From Meta bourneti (lineage: Eukaryota; Arthropoda; Arachnida; Araneae; Tetragnathidae), in NCBI GenBank assembly GCA_933210815.1, contig OW119922.1, positions 54,760,730 through 54,824,729 of the forward strand: DNA of 64,000 nucleotides, written 5' to 3'. The translations under genes were made by a program, and so were the position numbers. This document shows positions 12,079-23,219 of this stretch, one piece after another. The notes beneath the pieces are model-generated. The model made no database searches and was not told the origin of the DNA. It worked only from the letters and a program-made list of their open reading frames with translations. Position 1 is the stretch's first letter, and every line of letters starts with the position of its first letter.

Positions 12079-12478
12079 CTTTCATTGAAGTTTGAAATTT
12101 TTAATGGAATTCTACCCTTGAAATTATAATTATATTTGTTTCCCTGTACAAATATAGATGGCGGCACGAATAACTTTTCCATAGTATGACTGTTTCGATG
12201 AAAAATTCCTTTTAGCTCTATAACATTTTTTATTCCACCAGGGACGTATGTAGAAGGGAAGGGGCAACCCCGAAATGATCTCGATGTTTCAAAAATAAAT
12301 CTTGAAGTTATCTTAATTGATAAAAATCGAAGTTTTGCAAATTAGATGTCGAAGAATCGTGGACAAATCTGAAAACAGAAACAGTCAGATCTATTTACAA
12401 AGGAAATGTTCATGTATTGTTCGATAAGGAAGCAAAGAATCTCCCAATGAGCTAGGTGAGTAGATGGGAAGGGATTGA

Positions 12479-12600
12479 AGAGGCGATGGTCCGGGATCAA
12501 TCCCGAAGGGAAAGATCCGAGGATAACACCTCATAATTTTAAACCAAGATCAGATGCGAGATCAACACCTGAACACCCACTTTCCAAAGCACAAGTGATC
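12479..12600 (-). repeat. SINE B, partial copy
   Basis: Minus orientation. Contains GGTCCGGGATCAATCCCGAA and GGGAAAGATCCGAGGATAAC, close to the family consensus, and ends within the body near the ACTTTCCAAA block. Confidence 0.75.
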
Positions 12601-12823
12601 AATTCCTAGAGGAAGTTCCTCTATGTCATACAACCACTATACAGGGTGTCCCAAAAAGGTTGTTCCGCAATTTATCTTTTTACCATTTGGAGATAGGTAG
12701 GCAATGTAAATTGCAAAAGTGCACCAAATAAGGTAAGTAATTAAGATATGTGAATAAAATTATCACGTGATAACAATTTAAGCGGATACAGTTTTTAATT
12801 TGTATACAACCCCTCTAGATAAA

Positions 12824-12989
12824 AATCCGAGATAGCAAAAATGTTCCTTACCTGTATCCCTATCGTTATGCAAAGAAAGTTTTACTGACACAGAAGGGAG
12901 AAATACCGGGAGGAAACGAATCTGACCGGAATTCGCGCCGCCTACAGCTAGCAGGTAGCTAGGGCAGTAGGTAAACCCACTGAGCCACG
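12824..12989 (-). repeat. SINE A copy with target duplication
   Basis: On the minus strand the head reads CGTGGCTCAGTGGGTTTACC, then CTGTAGGCGGCGCGAATTCC (B-box region), then CTTCTGTGTCAGTAAAACTT. The flanks ACAACCCCTCTAGATAAA (12,806-12,823) and ACAACCCCTTAGATAAA (12,990-13,006) differ by one base and look like the target duplication. The usual TTGGCCAAATATGG tail is replaced or lost. Confidence 0.75.
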
Positions 12990-13006
12990 ACAACCCCTTA
13001 GATAAA

Positions 13007-15878
13007 TGAAAGGTTTCCGAATAGCTATCTAGAAAGTTGTCTAGCATCTACTTTAATCAAAGAAAAAATGGTCGAGGTTGCGATAAAAATGGAAATTTTC
13101 ATTATTAAAAACTAGTGAGTAATAATTACGAGTATAAAAGCATTTAAATAACACCATTAGCCTCGGAATAACTGTAGTTAATTTAATGAAGTTAAAATAT
13201 CTGAGAACCTGCAACAAAAAGGCAGAAAATCTTGAATAGTGGATTTTTTCAACAGATTATCATAGGGCTCTAGCTATTCCCCCCTCAGAAGAAGAAAGAT
13301 CATAAAGTACATCCTTCTTTACCTCACTGTTTAATTAAAGGTTCTAAGTACAACTGTTCAAACAGCCTTCGAAAAGGTTTCAGTCAATAGAGGGAAAAGT
13401 TACGTCGGGCAAACACTATCCATTTCTCCTCTGGTGCAATGATCATAAAGGGCTTCCCCAAGGGTGTTTTATTTAGATAACAGTTGATTATATTTTATTA
13501 TTTTTGTGCATCCAGTCACTCCGACAACGCTACAATTATTCAGGAAGCTCCATGCAAGTCTCACAATTTCATGAATTAATTATTGAAGTGAGGAGTGCTA
13601 TTAATTTTTCTGTTTTTTTCTTCTCTCTTGCTGCTTGTGTTGGGTTTGTGCCGGAACATCAGATATAATGTTTCCTCGCTGTCTTTATTTCCCAAAGTGC
13701 ATGGCTTACTTCCTGGTCTCTTGAGGATAAGAGCTTTTCAAGACGGTCATCTGGCTGATCTTGATACGGAAGATTCGGAAGATACAAACATCTGTTTTTG
13801 AATGCTGTTTGAGGAAAACTGATGCGGTATTTCTCACTCTCTTTCGTTACACTAAGTCCGAAAAGGCATTGAACTGATCATGTGACTCATCAGTTTCCAT
13901 CTTTACAATATTTTTTTGAATTTTTGTTGTTTTCAAAAGTGAAACTTTTGATTTTCTTTTGAAAATGGAATGCATTCCCATATCCCAGATTTTCTTTTCT
14001 TTTTTGTACACGGAGTCTATTTCTTCAAAACTAGGCTAGTTTCTTTCGGACAAATTTAAGTTACAGACGACCCTCACAAATCTGTCCGTAATTTCATTAC
14101 CCGGTATCCTCACATGAGAAGTAATTTACATCAGATGTACCGGGAATATAGAGTTATCCGGTGTGTTTATTTTCACTAAACTTTCCTTTTTAGTGTAACT
14201 TTCAATGTGTTGCAATATTTACACAATAATTCATTTTCAGAGAAATAAGTGTCGAGTTTTGTGACAGTGTGTTTCAAGTATTATTTTTCAATTTAGATTT
14301 CAATCCCAGTTTCCAGTTTGATTTTTCTATACAACTTCCTCAGAGGGAAAAAGGCATATCTTTTGTTTTAAATTGTAGCTTTTGTATGATATCCAGTAGG
14401 CCCCTGGTTCGAATCCGGGTTTGTGAGCACTTGGATGTTGGGGAGTGTTCCTGTTAGGAGTAACGGCGGCTTACCATTTGGTGCTCCTTCACAAATAACT
14501 ATAATTTCGCCATTCGTAGTTCTGAAGGCCGAAAAGGAAAGCAGTCGTGAAATTTGACTTCGTTTGGTAGTGACTGCCCCATTTTTTCTAAGATTTCAGA
14601 ATCAATACTTCATAAAATTCATCACCCTTTGAGGTGATCATCTCGATAGTACACCATCGCATCATATTACATCCGATCAAGTTTGTAATTGTCAACATTG
14701 AATGAATCCTCTTTTGTTTCCTTTATAACATTGCAAAGCATGGACGTTTGTGGTGATAGAGAAGATTTTAAATATTTTTTAACAACGCCCACATATTATA
14801 TCTGTGCTGTTGCGAAACATTATAATTTGTTGTACAGGATACAAAAAATTGTAGATGCTAACATGAAATTCTGAATTGAACGGGATTTTTATAGGATTTC
14901 CTCATAGCACTATTGCATATAAGTAACTTTTCACGTCCCTTATGTCATTTGTATAATATGAAACAAAGTTCTGTCAAAGAGAATGCTTTTTGTTTCTTTG
15001 TCTTTCCAGGAAACAAGCCACAATTTTTTTCTTAATTTCTGAAAATCTTTCAAACTAAAACTTCTCCATCATTAAGTGATTTGAGACAGGACGTTATACT
15101 TCCATACAATATTGTAAAAAAGTTTGAAATGGTATGTTGTTCCTTGTTATGTGTTTGAAAAAACAAATGTGACAATAAAAAATGGTAATTTTAAACAATG
15201 TTACTTTGTTTTTGGATCATAGAGCACCGCGAAATTCATTCTAGTATTAGCATGTGTAGTTCATAAAACATATTTCTAGCACATGGAGAGATAAATTAAT
15301 CGTAATATTCAAAATGCATTTCTCTGAATTCTTTTAGTACTTACGTGTGGGTCATGTTTTCCTTTAATTCATCACAGGAAAGTATTGATAAAATAATTTA
15401 GGGCTCTTCCAATCTTCTTTCACCCAATTCTCTATTCTGATCGAATGGCAGTAATGTTATTTGGGCATTGGGTCGAATAAATTTCTCAAACTGTTTCCAG
15501 ATGTATCTACGCAGACCTATTTTACTTGTGTAATTAACGAAACTTAAATTTGTACTGATTAAACAAAGTTCAGCACGTATCTCTGATTGTTTAAACCGTC
15601 AAAGTTGTTTTGGGGAGGGCTCGAAACCTGTGAGTTCACCCACTGAATACATCTTGTCGGAACCCGAACAATAAAAGGAAGCTGGCCATTGAAATTAAAA
15701 GGAGCAAATGTGATGAAAGCCAGTCTATAATGTTGGAGCGCTAAACGGTAGTTACCGAAAACAGCAAATGATTAACCACATCTTTAGAACATCAGCTTAA
15801 GTAAATGTTTGTTTTGTCCTTTTTCAAGGAGCACTTGTTAATTTATCTCCTTCCAAAATGACACATCCCTCATTAACC
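13007..15878. other. mostly unassigned; tRNA-like B box near 14.4 kb
   Basis: No gene or element border could be set. At 14,405-14,419 the sequence GGTTCGAATCCGGGT is a perfect-looking B box, but no A box lies at the right distance, so it may be a SINE remnant of a third type. Open frames at 13,595-13,801 and 14,269-14,457 carry no motif. Confidence 0.35.
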
Positions 15879-15943
15879 TATGCTTCAACTAAGTACAGAA
15901 ACCATGCTTCAACTAAGTACAGAAACCATGCTTCAGTTAAACC
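15879..15943 (+). repeat. 24-bp tandem repeat, about 2.7 units
   Basis: Units at 15,879-15,902, 15,903-15,926 and a partial third share ATGCTTCAACTAAGTACAG. The block runs directly into the 32-bp repeat that follows. Confidence 0.9.
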
Positions 15944-16103
15944 AAATATACATTTAATCAGCATAATAAATATACAAATATACATTTAATCAGCATAATA
16001 AATATACAAATATACATTTAATCAGCATAATAAATATACAAATATACATTTAATCAGCATGATAAATATACAAATATACATTTAATCAGCATAATAAATA
16101 TAC
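15944..16103 (+). repeat. 32-bp tandem repeat, exactly 5 units
   Basis: Five copies of a 32-bp unit starting AAATATACATTTAATCAGCA fill exactly 160 bp. Only one difference was seen (ATAA to ATGA in the fourth unit). This points to recent expansion. Confidence 0.95.
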
Positions 16104-17253
16104 ATTTTTTACAACAGTCAGCAAGCATACATTTAATAATTCAAAGTAACAATGGCTAGGTATTACATCACAAATAAATTGCATGTCTACCTTAATGTAT
16201 ATCGTTCTAAAAGCACATTATATTGAGCCGTAATCTCTGGAAGATTGAATTCAGCTAAGTATTATATTACATGAAAAATATGAGCATATAAATTTACAAT
16301 GTTGTTCCTATCTGTATGTTAATTTTATTCAAAATGCATTCTGTTATCGAATGATATGTAATGTCATCACTAAGGTATACTCTGAATAAGAATAAAACTC
16401 CAAAAGTGGAATTTGTCAGCTTGATGGAAATTTTTGTCCTGTGCATCCTCTTATGAAATGTGCATAAAAGTGCTTAATATTGGTTTCGATTTTTTACCTT
16501 AAAAAAGTAGCATTTTTTGGTACAGTATTCAAGTGGAATATCTAATAGGTAAAATATTATTTTTATTACTTATTAATATTATTTTCTACCTTTTATAAAA
16601 TCACAGAAATTAGGAGTTGAAGACAATATCTTAGAAAAAGTCAAATTTCTCTTCCTCGTGCATAATCGTAATAAATTTGCATATTTTACGTGTCATTTAG
16701 ACATGTAAAATATTTATAATATTAGGAGTTTATTTATAATATTTAAATAAACTCCTAATTTATTATATAATATTAGGATTATTATATAATATTATTATAA
16801 TTATTTTCCTAATTTATTATATAATATTAGGAGTTTAAACTCATTTATCCTGTTTTCCTGATTAATAAACATAATTCTGCTTATCTAAATATTCACAAAA
16901 ATTTATACTCAGCTATGTTTTCCAATGGCAAAAGGTGAGAACTTAAGTACTGTGAATTGTCCCGTGCAGCAGCAGAGAATAGCCCAGCATTTATTCATAT
17001 TTTGAATTGTGAAAAATGAAAGCAAATAGTTTTGAGTTTTACTTTTATCTTCTATTTAAGACTTCACCCAATACTTTCTTAAAAATCAAGATTGTGTTAA
17101 GATTTCGAATTTATCGACCTTTGTCTCTATCGATACTTTTTCACTCCAAGATCTTAAGAACATAAAAATTACATCATATTTATAGAGGAAATTAAAAAAT
17201 GAACATTGCATCGTCCTTACCCATTGAACTTGCAACACAAGGAACTAGTTTAT
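16104..17253. other. no gene; AT-rich
   Basis: Apart from the hairpin cluster at 16.7-16.84 kb I see no structure. Confidence 0.4.
16721..16759. repeat. perfect 16-bp hairpin in an ATTAGGAG repeat cluster
   Basis: ATTAGGAGTTTATTTA (16,721-16,736) and its exact complement (16,744-16,759) surround a 7-base loop. Further partial copies of ATATAATATTAGGA follow up to about 16,840, giving a palindrome-rich AT block. Confidence 0.85.
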
Positions 17254-17330
17254 TGGTGGGTTGGGTTTTATGACCCCAGGGGCATATTTGATTAAGCTGC
17301 GACAAATACAAGACAGACGTCAAGTAAGAA
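17254..17330 (-). repeat. SINE A, 3' tail fragment
   Basis: GGTGGGTTGGGTTTTATGAC, then GGGGCATATTTGATTAAG and GACAGACGTCAAGTAA, correspond to the complement of the SINE A tail. The tRNA-like head is missing. Confidence 0.6.
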
Positions 17331-17426
17331 TTAGTTTTCACGAAATTTGCTATTAAAAAGCATCATTCACACATGATCGAAAAGTAATTTGCAAATAAAT
17401 ACTTGATTCTTTGATTGAATTGAATA

Positions 17427-18432
17427 CTAAATTCTTGATTCTTTTTTATCTCTTGATCTAGCACAGTTGCCACAACTTACAACTAAAAATTAGATAGAAT
17501 TTAAAAATACGAAATTAATTCGGAGCGAAAAAATTATCACTGCACGTGGCAAACGAACACGAGTTTCCGTGTTGTTGCAAAATGTCGTCTGTTCCAAATG
17601 TTCGGAAATAGTTCATACTTTGCAAAGAAAATAAATAAAGCTAAGAATAAAAAGTATTTGAATTTAAATTTTGCAAAAATAGTTTTATAAAAAATTGATT
17701 TTTCAGCAGTACTGGTAAAACAATTTAAGTAATTGCAATGCTCAATATGCATTCCAGCTTCTCCAAAACTACCAAACTATGGTTGATTTAAGTAGAGTTA
17801 CTCAGTTGTTTTAACATGACACTTACTTAAATACATAAGCAAAGGAAATTAAAAAACAATGATTCACTACACTAAAATATGGTTTATCAAATGCAGGACA
17901 TTGCATGAAAATGTTTTGAATAAATCTTTTGTGATGCTTGTACAAACACACAGACACAAAATCGAACATACAACCGAAAGAGACTTATGCAACCAAGTTC
18001 AGTCACTAAATAAATCACAGTATGCAACACAGAACTCACAGTATGCGAAGTTTCATGAAAATATGTTCAACCCTTTTGACGTAGCATGGGCACACACATA
18101 CATACAGACAGATGGACAGACAGACAGATGGACCGACAGACAGCCAGACACCAAACGCACAAGAGACGGATTTTGCATCAGAAGGGTCCAAAGCGGATGG
18201 AAAACTTGAAATGGGTCGAAAATATTCAATGTACAAACAAACACTCCATTCTTATTTATATAGATTTCCGAACATTTGGGACGAACGATATTTTACAACA
18301 AAACGGAAACTTCTGGTTCGTTTGCCACGTGCAGTGATATTTTTTTCGCTGTGAATTAATTTCATATTTCTAAATTCTAAGTTTTAGTTGTGGCAACTGT
18401 CCGAGATCAAGAGATAAAAAAGAATCATGAAT
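17427..18432. mobile_element. non-autonomous DNA element with ~175-bp terminal inverted repeats
   Basis: The left arm (about 17,427-17,610) and right arm (about 18,262-18,432) are inverted copies. Both contain the GCACGTGGCAAACGAAC sequence or its complement, and both reach outward to GAATCA-x-GAATTTA. TA lies at both outer limits, so a TA target is possible. The interior carries an (ACAG/ATAC)n simple repeat at 18,095-18,150 beside AAGTTTCATGAAAATATGTT, a combination common in arthropod non-autonomous elements. No transposase is present. A partial relative is at 10.9-11.3 kb. The superfamily is not settled. Confidence 0.8.
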
Positions 18433-18929
18433 TTATATCTTTAGAACTTTTCCCGCCAACTTTTATTTTGTTTTAATTCTTTTCTGTTTTAAATATTTAT
18501 TATTTTAATAAATTGTAATTTCTTTTCATCACACGCAACACCACGGCAAAGTATTATGTTATAACGGCATGTAAGTTAGAATAAAGCAAATTTTAAGAGC
18601 ATTTTTGACATTATTGAAAGAACGTTAATGCTGAAAATCTCCGAACTAGGACTTTTGAAATATTAAAATTCTTTGTAATAGTGACAGATGGTCAAGGTGG
18701 TTTATTCTACGAATTGAAGCTATATTTAAGCAACTTATATAGGGAAAGTTTGTTTAAGACAATGATTTTCTTTAGAAGAAATACTGTTAAATTGATATAC
18801 CATTTAAAAAAGTGATAATAGGTCACCTTTCTTTATCACTATTGAAGACATTAAATTTTAAAACAAGTTCTTTTATTATTGCGCATTCCACAAAATGGAA
18901 TTTTCAAGAAAAACGTATTCGCTTTTAAA
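18433..18929. other. no assignable feature
   Basis: AT-rich sequence; nothing recognised. Confidence 0.4.
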
Positions 18930-19409
18930 ACAAACTTTAGTGATAAATATTTTATTAAATTAGTCATCTTTCCCTTAATGGTAGCGAAATTCGAAAAGAG
19001 TGCCACAGATAAAAAAATATTGACAGGTAAATTATGTGAGAGAGTATCTGCCGTAGATTCGTCATTTTTATGAATTGAGTTGATCAATTTTACAGGAATA
19101 GAACTTAAGAAAGGGAATCCTCCCTCAAATCGTCTTTTGTAGTAGTTACCTTAGTGTCTCACCTTTGGCAAATTTGTACCTTTAGCAGGGGTGCGATATA
19201 TGCGAAATGTATTACATGGATGGGTATGTATGTATAGGATTTGTGTTCAAAGTAGGTTGTAGAAATTATAAAAATGTCGAAAAGGTGTTACAAAATTATT
19301 TTACTTAAATGGTTTGGTATTTTTCTACGAAAGAGAAAAGTGATTTTCTGGTCACTTTCCATATATAGTTAACCAATTCAACCCGAGTGAGGTCGAGCAA
19401 TTTTGCTAG
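18930..19409 (+). mobile_element. Helitron-type element, 3' part (copy 2)
   Basis: Ends with a decayed form of the copy-1 terminus: ACCCGAGTGAGGTCGAGCAA followed by CTAG (19,406-19,409) and T. The preceding 200 bp match copy 1 (ACGAAAGAGAAAAGTGATTT). The part at 18.95-19.26 kb matches copy 3 at 6.7-7.06 kb. The frame that is open in copy 3 is interrupted here by TGA at 19,071 and by an indel. It then reads CDICEMYYMDGYVC and ends at a TAA in the position equivalent to copy 1. The 5' end was not found. Confidence 0.65.
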
Positions 19410-20851
19410 TAAAAAATAGAAACATTTTCATACTAATGACGTTAATGTTTAGCTGAAAAAGTGTCATATTTTTATGAATAAAATGAACAATTGATTAATC
19501 ATAAGAGTCATGGATAGATAAGTATTTTTTCAATATCTCTATATAAAAAGATATTAAAGAAACTTTAATGTGTTTTCTATTAAATCACCATTTTTTAATT
19601 TGCTTATTTATAAGTAGGTAAGTGGAAGGAACATGTTTAATTGATCAAATGTATCAAGATTAAATTATTGGCGAACATTTTAATATTTAACAGGTTTAAT
19701 TCAATGGCGGGCGTGAATCAATTTTTACTCTAGCAGACATGTGGTAAGGACCATCCGTTATGATTTAACACATAATTTATTGACAAAACGTTACTATTCA
19801 ATAACTTTATGATTAAAACATACTCTCAAGAGTTTCTGTTGGATTGGAGGTGATAGAATTTCTATAACGATTCGTTGTTAAACCTAATGCCAGATTCAGT
19901 TCAATGAGTTTCCTACTACCAATACGCTTTTACAGATGTTTCCCTATTTCTCTAAGGAATGAAACAGTTGTATTTGTTTTAATATTTGATGAGGACAAAG
20001 GATGATCTATTCAAGACCATTATTAGTGGCATTAATGCCTTTATATAAATAGAAGACGTAATGAAATAACCTCGTTTTCTCTTAACTTGCAGGTCTTCAA
20101 TAGTTGAAATGTTATTTTCGTGTAATAGAAATTAAAAGAAAAACTTATTAAATTTAAAGTTTAAACTTAAGTGAAAAGAAGTATAATAACTTAGAGTTTG
20201 GCTTGAGATGAGAAACATTTCTGATCCGTTTTCTTCAAAAAAGTTACAAACCTCGATTCGGTAAATGGCTTCAATTCGAATGGCCTAAACATTGTTTTTT
20301 GTTTCAGAACCTAGATGCTAGAGTGAACGATAAAGAGAACGGAATCATTTATTTACAGACAACAAGTTATCGACTACATCAAGAGCATATGAGAGATAAA
20401 AGGCACCCTTGAGCTATCCACAGGATCATATTCATCAGTAAACACAGATTAATCCAAGAAAAATCTCCCGAGTCATAACATCCACTAAGTAGCTTAAAGA
20501 TTTTATCATCCTATTACATGGATGGTATTGGAAGAGGGTAATTCTTCGCAGTCCTATTCAGATAGAATATGTTATATTTTAGCTGATACGGTTTTGTGAG
20601 CTCTGAGCATGTGATGCGTAAAATGGGCTTATTGCACGTAATTCAGAATTTTTCTTTCAGAAAACTGCAGCTGTTTTGTGTAACATAAATTGAATTGATA
20701 TACTATAAAAACACAAATAGTTTCCGTTATGTTATTAAGCATTAAATAAAACACTAAGGAACTTAATGAATAACTAAAGAAACTCTTATAATTTAGATTG
20801 GATTTCTAGGAAAATGTTCTTGTGGATTTGTGAATATATGATTTCATTTGT
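19410..20851. other. unassigned; carries one half of a dispersed repeat
   Basis: A block at 20,221-20,262 with TTACAAACCTCGATTCGGTA recurs at 22,449-22,490. Otherwise nothing recognised. Confidence 0.4.
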
Positions 20852-20854
20852 GTT

Positions 20855-21520
20855 CACTGAAAGCCGCTGTACAACAGCAGAATCCGGGTCACTCCAAATC
20901 AATTTGAATCCAGTAAAAAGTGACTAACGGAGATTGGGAAAGCCGCCTCCGTAAGAAATACTGTCTGTATATCAGAGATGCTCCAGACACAACGTCTAGG
21001 TACTGGCGGTCATTATAGAAACAGGTCTCATACTTTGAGTTAGGATGAATCTGATGAAGTTTTGGCAAATTTGGCTGCGGGTGGTTTGTCGACGAAATGT
21101 TGGAGGATAGTGGTTTGTTTATCATTTGGCTCGTATTTCTCAAATATCATGTCTAGATTATAATAGCTTGTTTTCGTTATTTTCTTTAAGTTTGTTACAC
21201 ACCCATTTCTGCAACTTTTTTTCATGCTTTGTTTGGATTTCTCTTTTGTAGTCCCTTCTTTTATTCTTTAATCTACCTGGAAAGCCAATTGTCGCTAAAT
21301 GCACCAATGTGACAAACTCTGTAACTCTGTTTTTCTACTGTAACAGACAGACTGTCTGGAGCAATTCTCGTGATAGACAGATACTAGCCTGCTCGAAGCC
21401 TTTCCGGAGCTGCCTAAATCCGGAGCTTTCCACTTCAATACACCGGAATCTAAGTAAGTCAGTTTCTACTGGATTCAGATTGACCCGGATTCTATTGGTG
21501 TGAAGCGGCCCTGACGTGAA
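20855..21520. mobile_element. inverted-repeat DNA element, about 0.67 kb
   Basis: The left arm has AGCCGCTGTACAAC, AGAATCCGGGTCA and GAATCCAGTAAAAAGTGAC. The complement of the right arm has GGGCCGCTTCACACC, AGAATCCGGGTCAA and GAATCCAGTAGAAACTGAC. Inner blocks around GCTCCAGACA also pair. The TIR start CAGGGCCGCTTCACACC would suit hAT-like elements, but no 8-bp duplication was found. No transposase motif was seen. Confidence 0.6.
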
Positions 21521-22059
21521 TGACCCTGAGCATTTACGAAAATTTCATAATTGAAATGGTTTTATTTTAAACTGGCTTGAAATCATGGTTAAGTTTGAAA
21601 GAGAGACCATTTCAAGGGTTTGAACGGTTTTGTAAAACGAGACATGACTGGATGAAGCAGACGCAAACATTCTCCACTTTCATATCGACGTCTAACTTCT
21701 AGCCACCCAACACACGCATTATTCATGCCGTGTTGAAAGATATGCCTACAAAACCCTCTCTCCAAATATTTCAATGAAATCTCCAGACACAAAGGCATAA
21801 TTTTAGCAAATTTACTTATTTGGATTGAAGTCAATCGCTTTTCGGCACGTGCTTCCATATCTACTTATTTCATCCAAAGACCTCAGAAAGTTTCAAACAA
21901 TAAAATTTCAATGAGCTGGTTAACTGAAAGTTTTATTTCATGCTTAACCATTGGAGGTGGATTATTATAAATTACGTAAGCAATAATTACCAATTTCACA
22001 CAAAAGAATGCAGATGAATACAGTAGCTGTAGGTTAAGCTATAAGTGGGATAACAAAGA

Positions 22060-22094
22060 TATATATCTATATCTATCTATCTATCTATATATGC
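22060..22094 (+). repeat. TATC/TA microsatellite
   Basis: Short run of TATATCTATATCTATCTATC and similar. Confidence 0.85.
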
Positions 22095-22400
22095 CTTTTC
22101 ATGAAGTAAATTTTGAAAGATTTAATAGAGGAGACATCTATTTCTCGAGCTGTTTAGGGTATTATTCTTATTAGAGAAATTAAACTATTCCTAATTTACC
22201 TAACGTTGAAATTACTAATTCTCTTATATGAATCTCTCTCTGTTATTGAACTGTCACAGTCAATAACACGAGTACTTATCAAGTTCCAGTACAATATACA
22301 TATTATTATTAAATGATGAATAGAAATATTTAAAAATATTGATTCTATTAACAATGTAAAAATACTGTAAATTCAATGTACAGTACTTTTTCAATGTGTA

Positions 22401-22441
22401 GATGGAGTACCTAGATATTGACTTTATCTAGGTATTCCATC
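22401..22441. repeat. 17-bp hairpin, 7-base loop
   Basis: GATGGAGTACCTAGATA (22,401-22,417) pairs with TATCTAGGTATTCCATC (22,425-22,441) with 16 Watson-Crick pairs and one G-U pair. It stands alone, with no tandem context. It could be a remnant of a small foldback element. The stem is short for an animal microRNA precursor. Confidence 0.8.
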
Positions 22442-22840
22442 ATGTATTCTGATCTCTTTTATTCAAAAAATTACAAACCTCGATTCGGTATATCAAGTTA
22501 TTCTAGGTTCACTTAAATTGTAAAATCATAATTCAGACAGAATAGTTACGATTAGGAACAGCTTAGTGTCATAGTACTTACAAAAACATAGAACGCGTGA
22601 AGGAAAAAATTGATAACGTTATTTGAAACTAGTCTCAGTCATTAAAAGACATCATGAGAGAGAAGCTAGATATTAAAAAGAGAAATATAATATACTGCCA
22701 TGGCGGAAAAATATAATAAAATTTATATTATTGTATGTATAACACACATCGTACTTAAATAGGATACATAATGAAATGTTTTGACTTAGAGATATTATGA
22801 ACGTTAGTTTTATCCGCATGAATTAAGTTTATTAGTACCT

Positions 22841-23045
22841 GTGGGGCCACCTGACTCAGTGGGCATGCCCATTACTCTAGCAACCTGCTAGTTGTAGGCT
22901 AGGCAGGTACGATTCCTCCTAGGGTGTATTTATCTTTTTGCTTTTGTAAAGCTTTCATTGTGGGTGTATGCCTATTTACTTGACATTGGTCGCTTGGCCA
23001 AATATGGTCTTTGCTCCAATAAACCCGAAAATGCAATTCAAGATT
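22841..23045 (+). repeat. SINE A copy
   Basis: Head GGCCACCTGACTCAGTGGGC (A-box region), B box GGTACGATTCC at 22,906-22,916, tail ACTTGACATTGGTCGCTTGG then CCAAATATGGTC and CCAATAAACCC. It lies against the 3' truncated end of the gypsy element. Confidence 0.8.
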
Positions 23046-23219
23046 AATCCCGCTCTAAATACCTACACCCAAGTACCTCAAATTACAAATGAATATTCCA
23101 CAAGCTATGCGGAGCAAGATAAGAACATTCACATACCTCGTGATGCTACTGGATTAAAAAATTATTGTTTTCCAACTGGGCATTCTTCACCTCAGTCAGA
23201 GTGCCATTTCCTATAATCA

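Larger units (their letters stand above)
21521..22840. other. no gene; microsatellite and hairpin only
   Basis: An 89-codon minus-strand frame at 21,589-21,858 has no motif. The simple repeat and hairpin in this stretch are listed separately. Confidence 0.4.

Noticed and set aside
12239..12280. CAGGGACGTATGTAGAAGGG resembles a hAT terminal repeat.
   Set aside because: No partner end, no 8-bp duplication and no hAT coding sequence nearby.
12640..12690. TACAGGGTGTCCCAAAAAGG resembles a mariner-type end at a TA site.
   Set aside because: No opposite end within reach and no transposase; the motif is common in arthropod repeats.
12778..13047. 89-codon minus-strand frame.
   Set aside because: It lies across a SINE A copy and its target duplication.
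13595..13801. 68-codon frame with a hydrophobic start and acidic tail, looking like a signal peptide plus propeptide.
   Set aside because: Short, no homology recognised, no splice signals in a sensible place; expected by chance in 64 kb.
14400..14460. Perfect B-box GGTTCGAATCC suggested a tRNA gene.
   Set aside because: No A box at tRNA spacing and no acceptor stem.
18036..18354. Several overlapping frames on both strands with repeated TDRWTDRQ or CLSVCPSVC-type residues.
   Set aside because: They are translations of the ACAG/ATAC simple repeat inside a non-autonomous element.
21589..21858. 89-codon minus-strand frame.
   Set aside because: No motif, no codon bias and no repeat relatives in the window.
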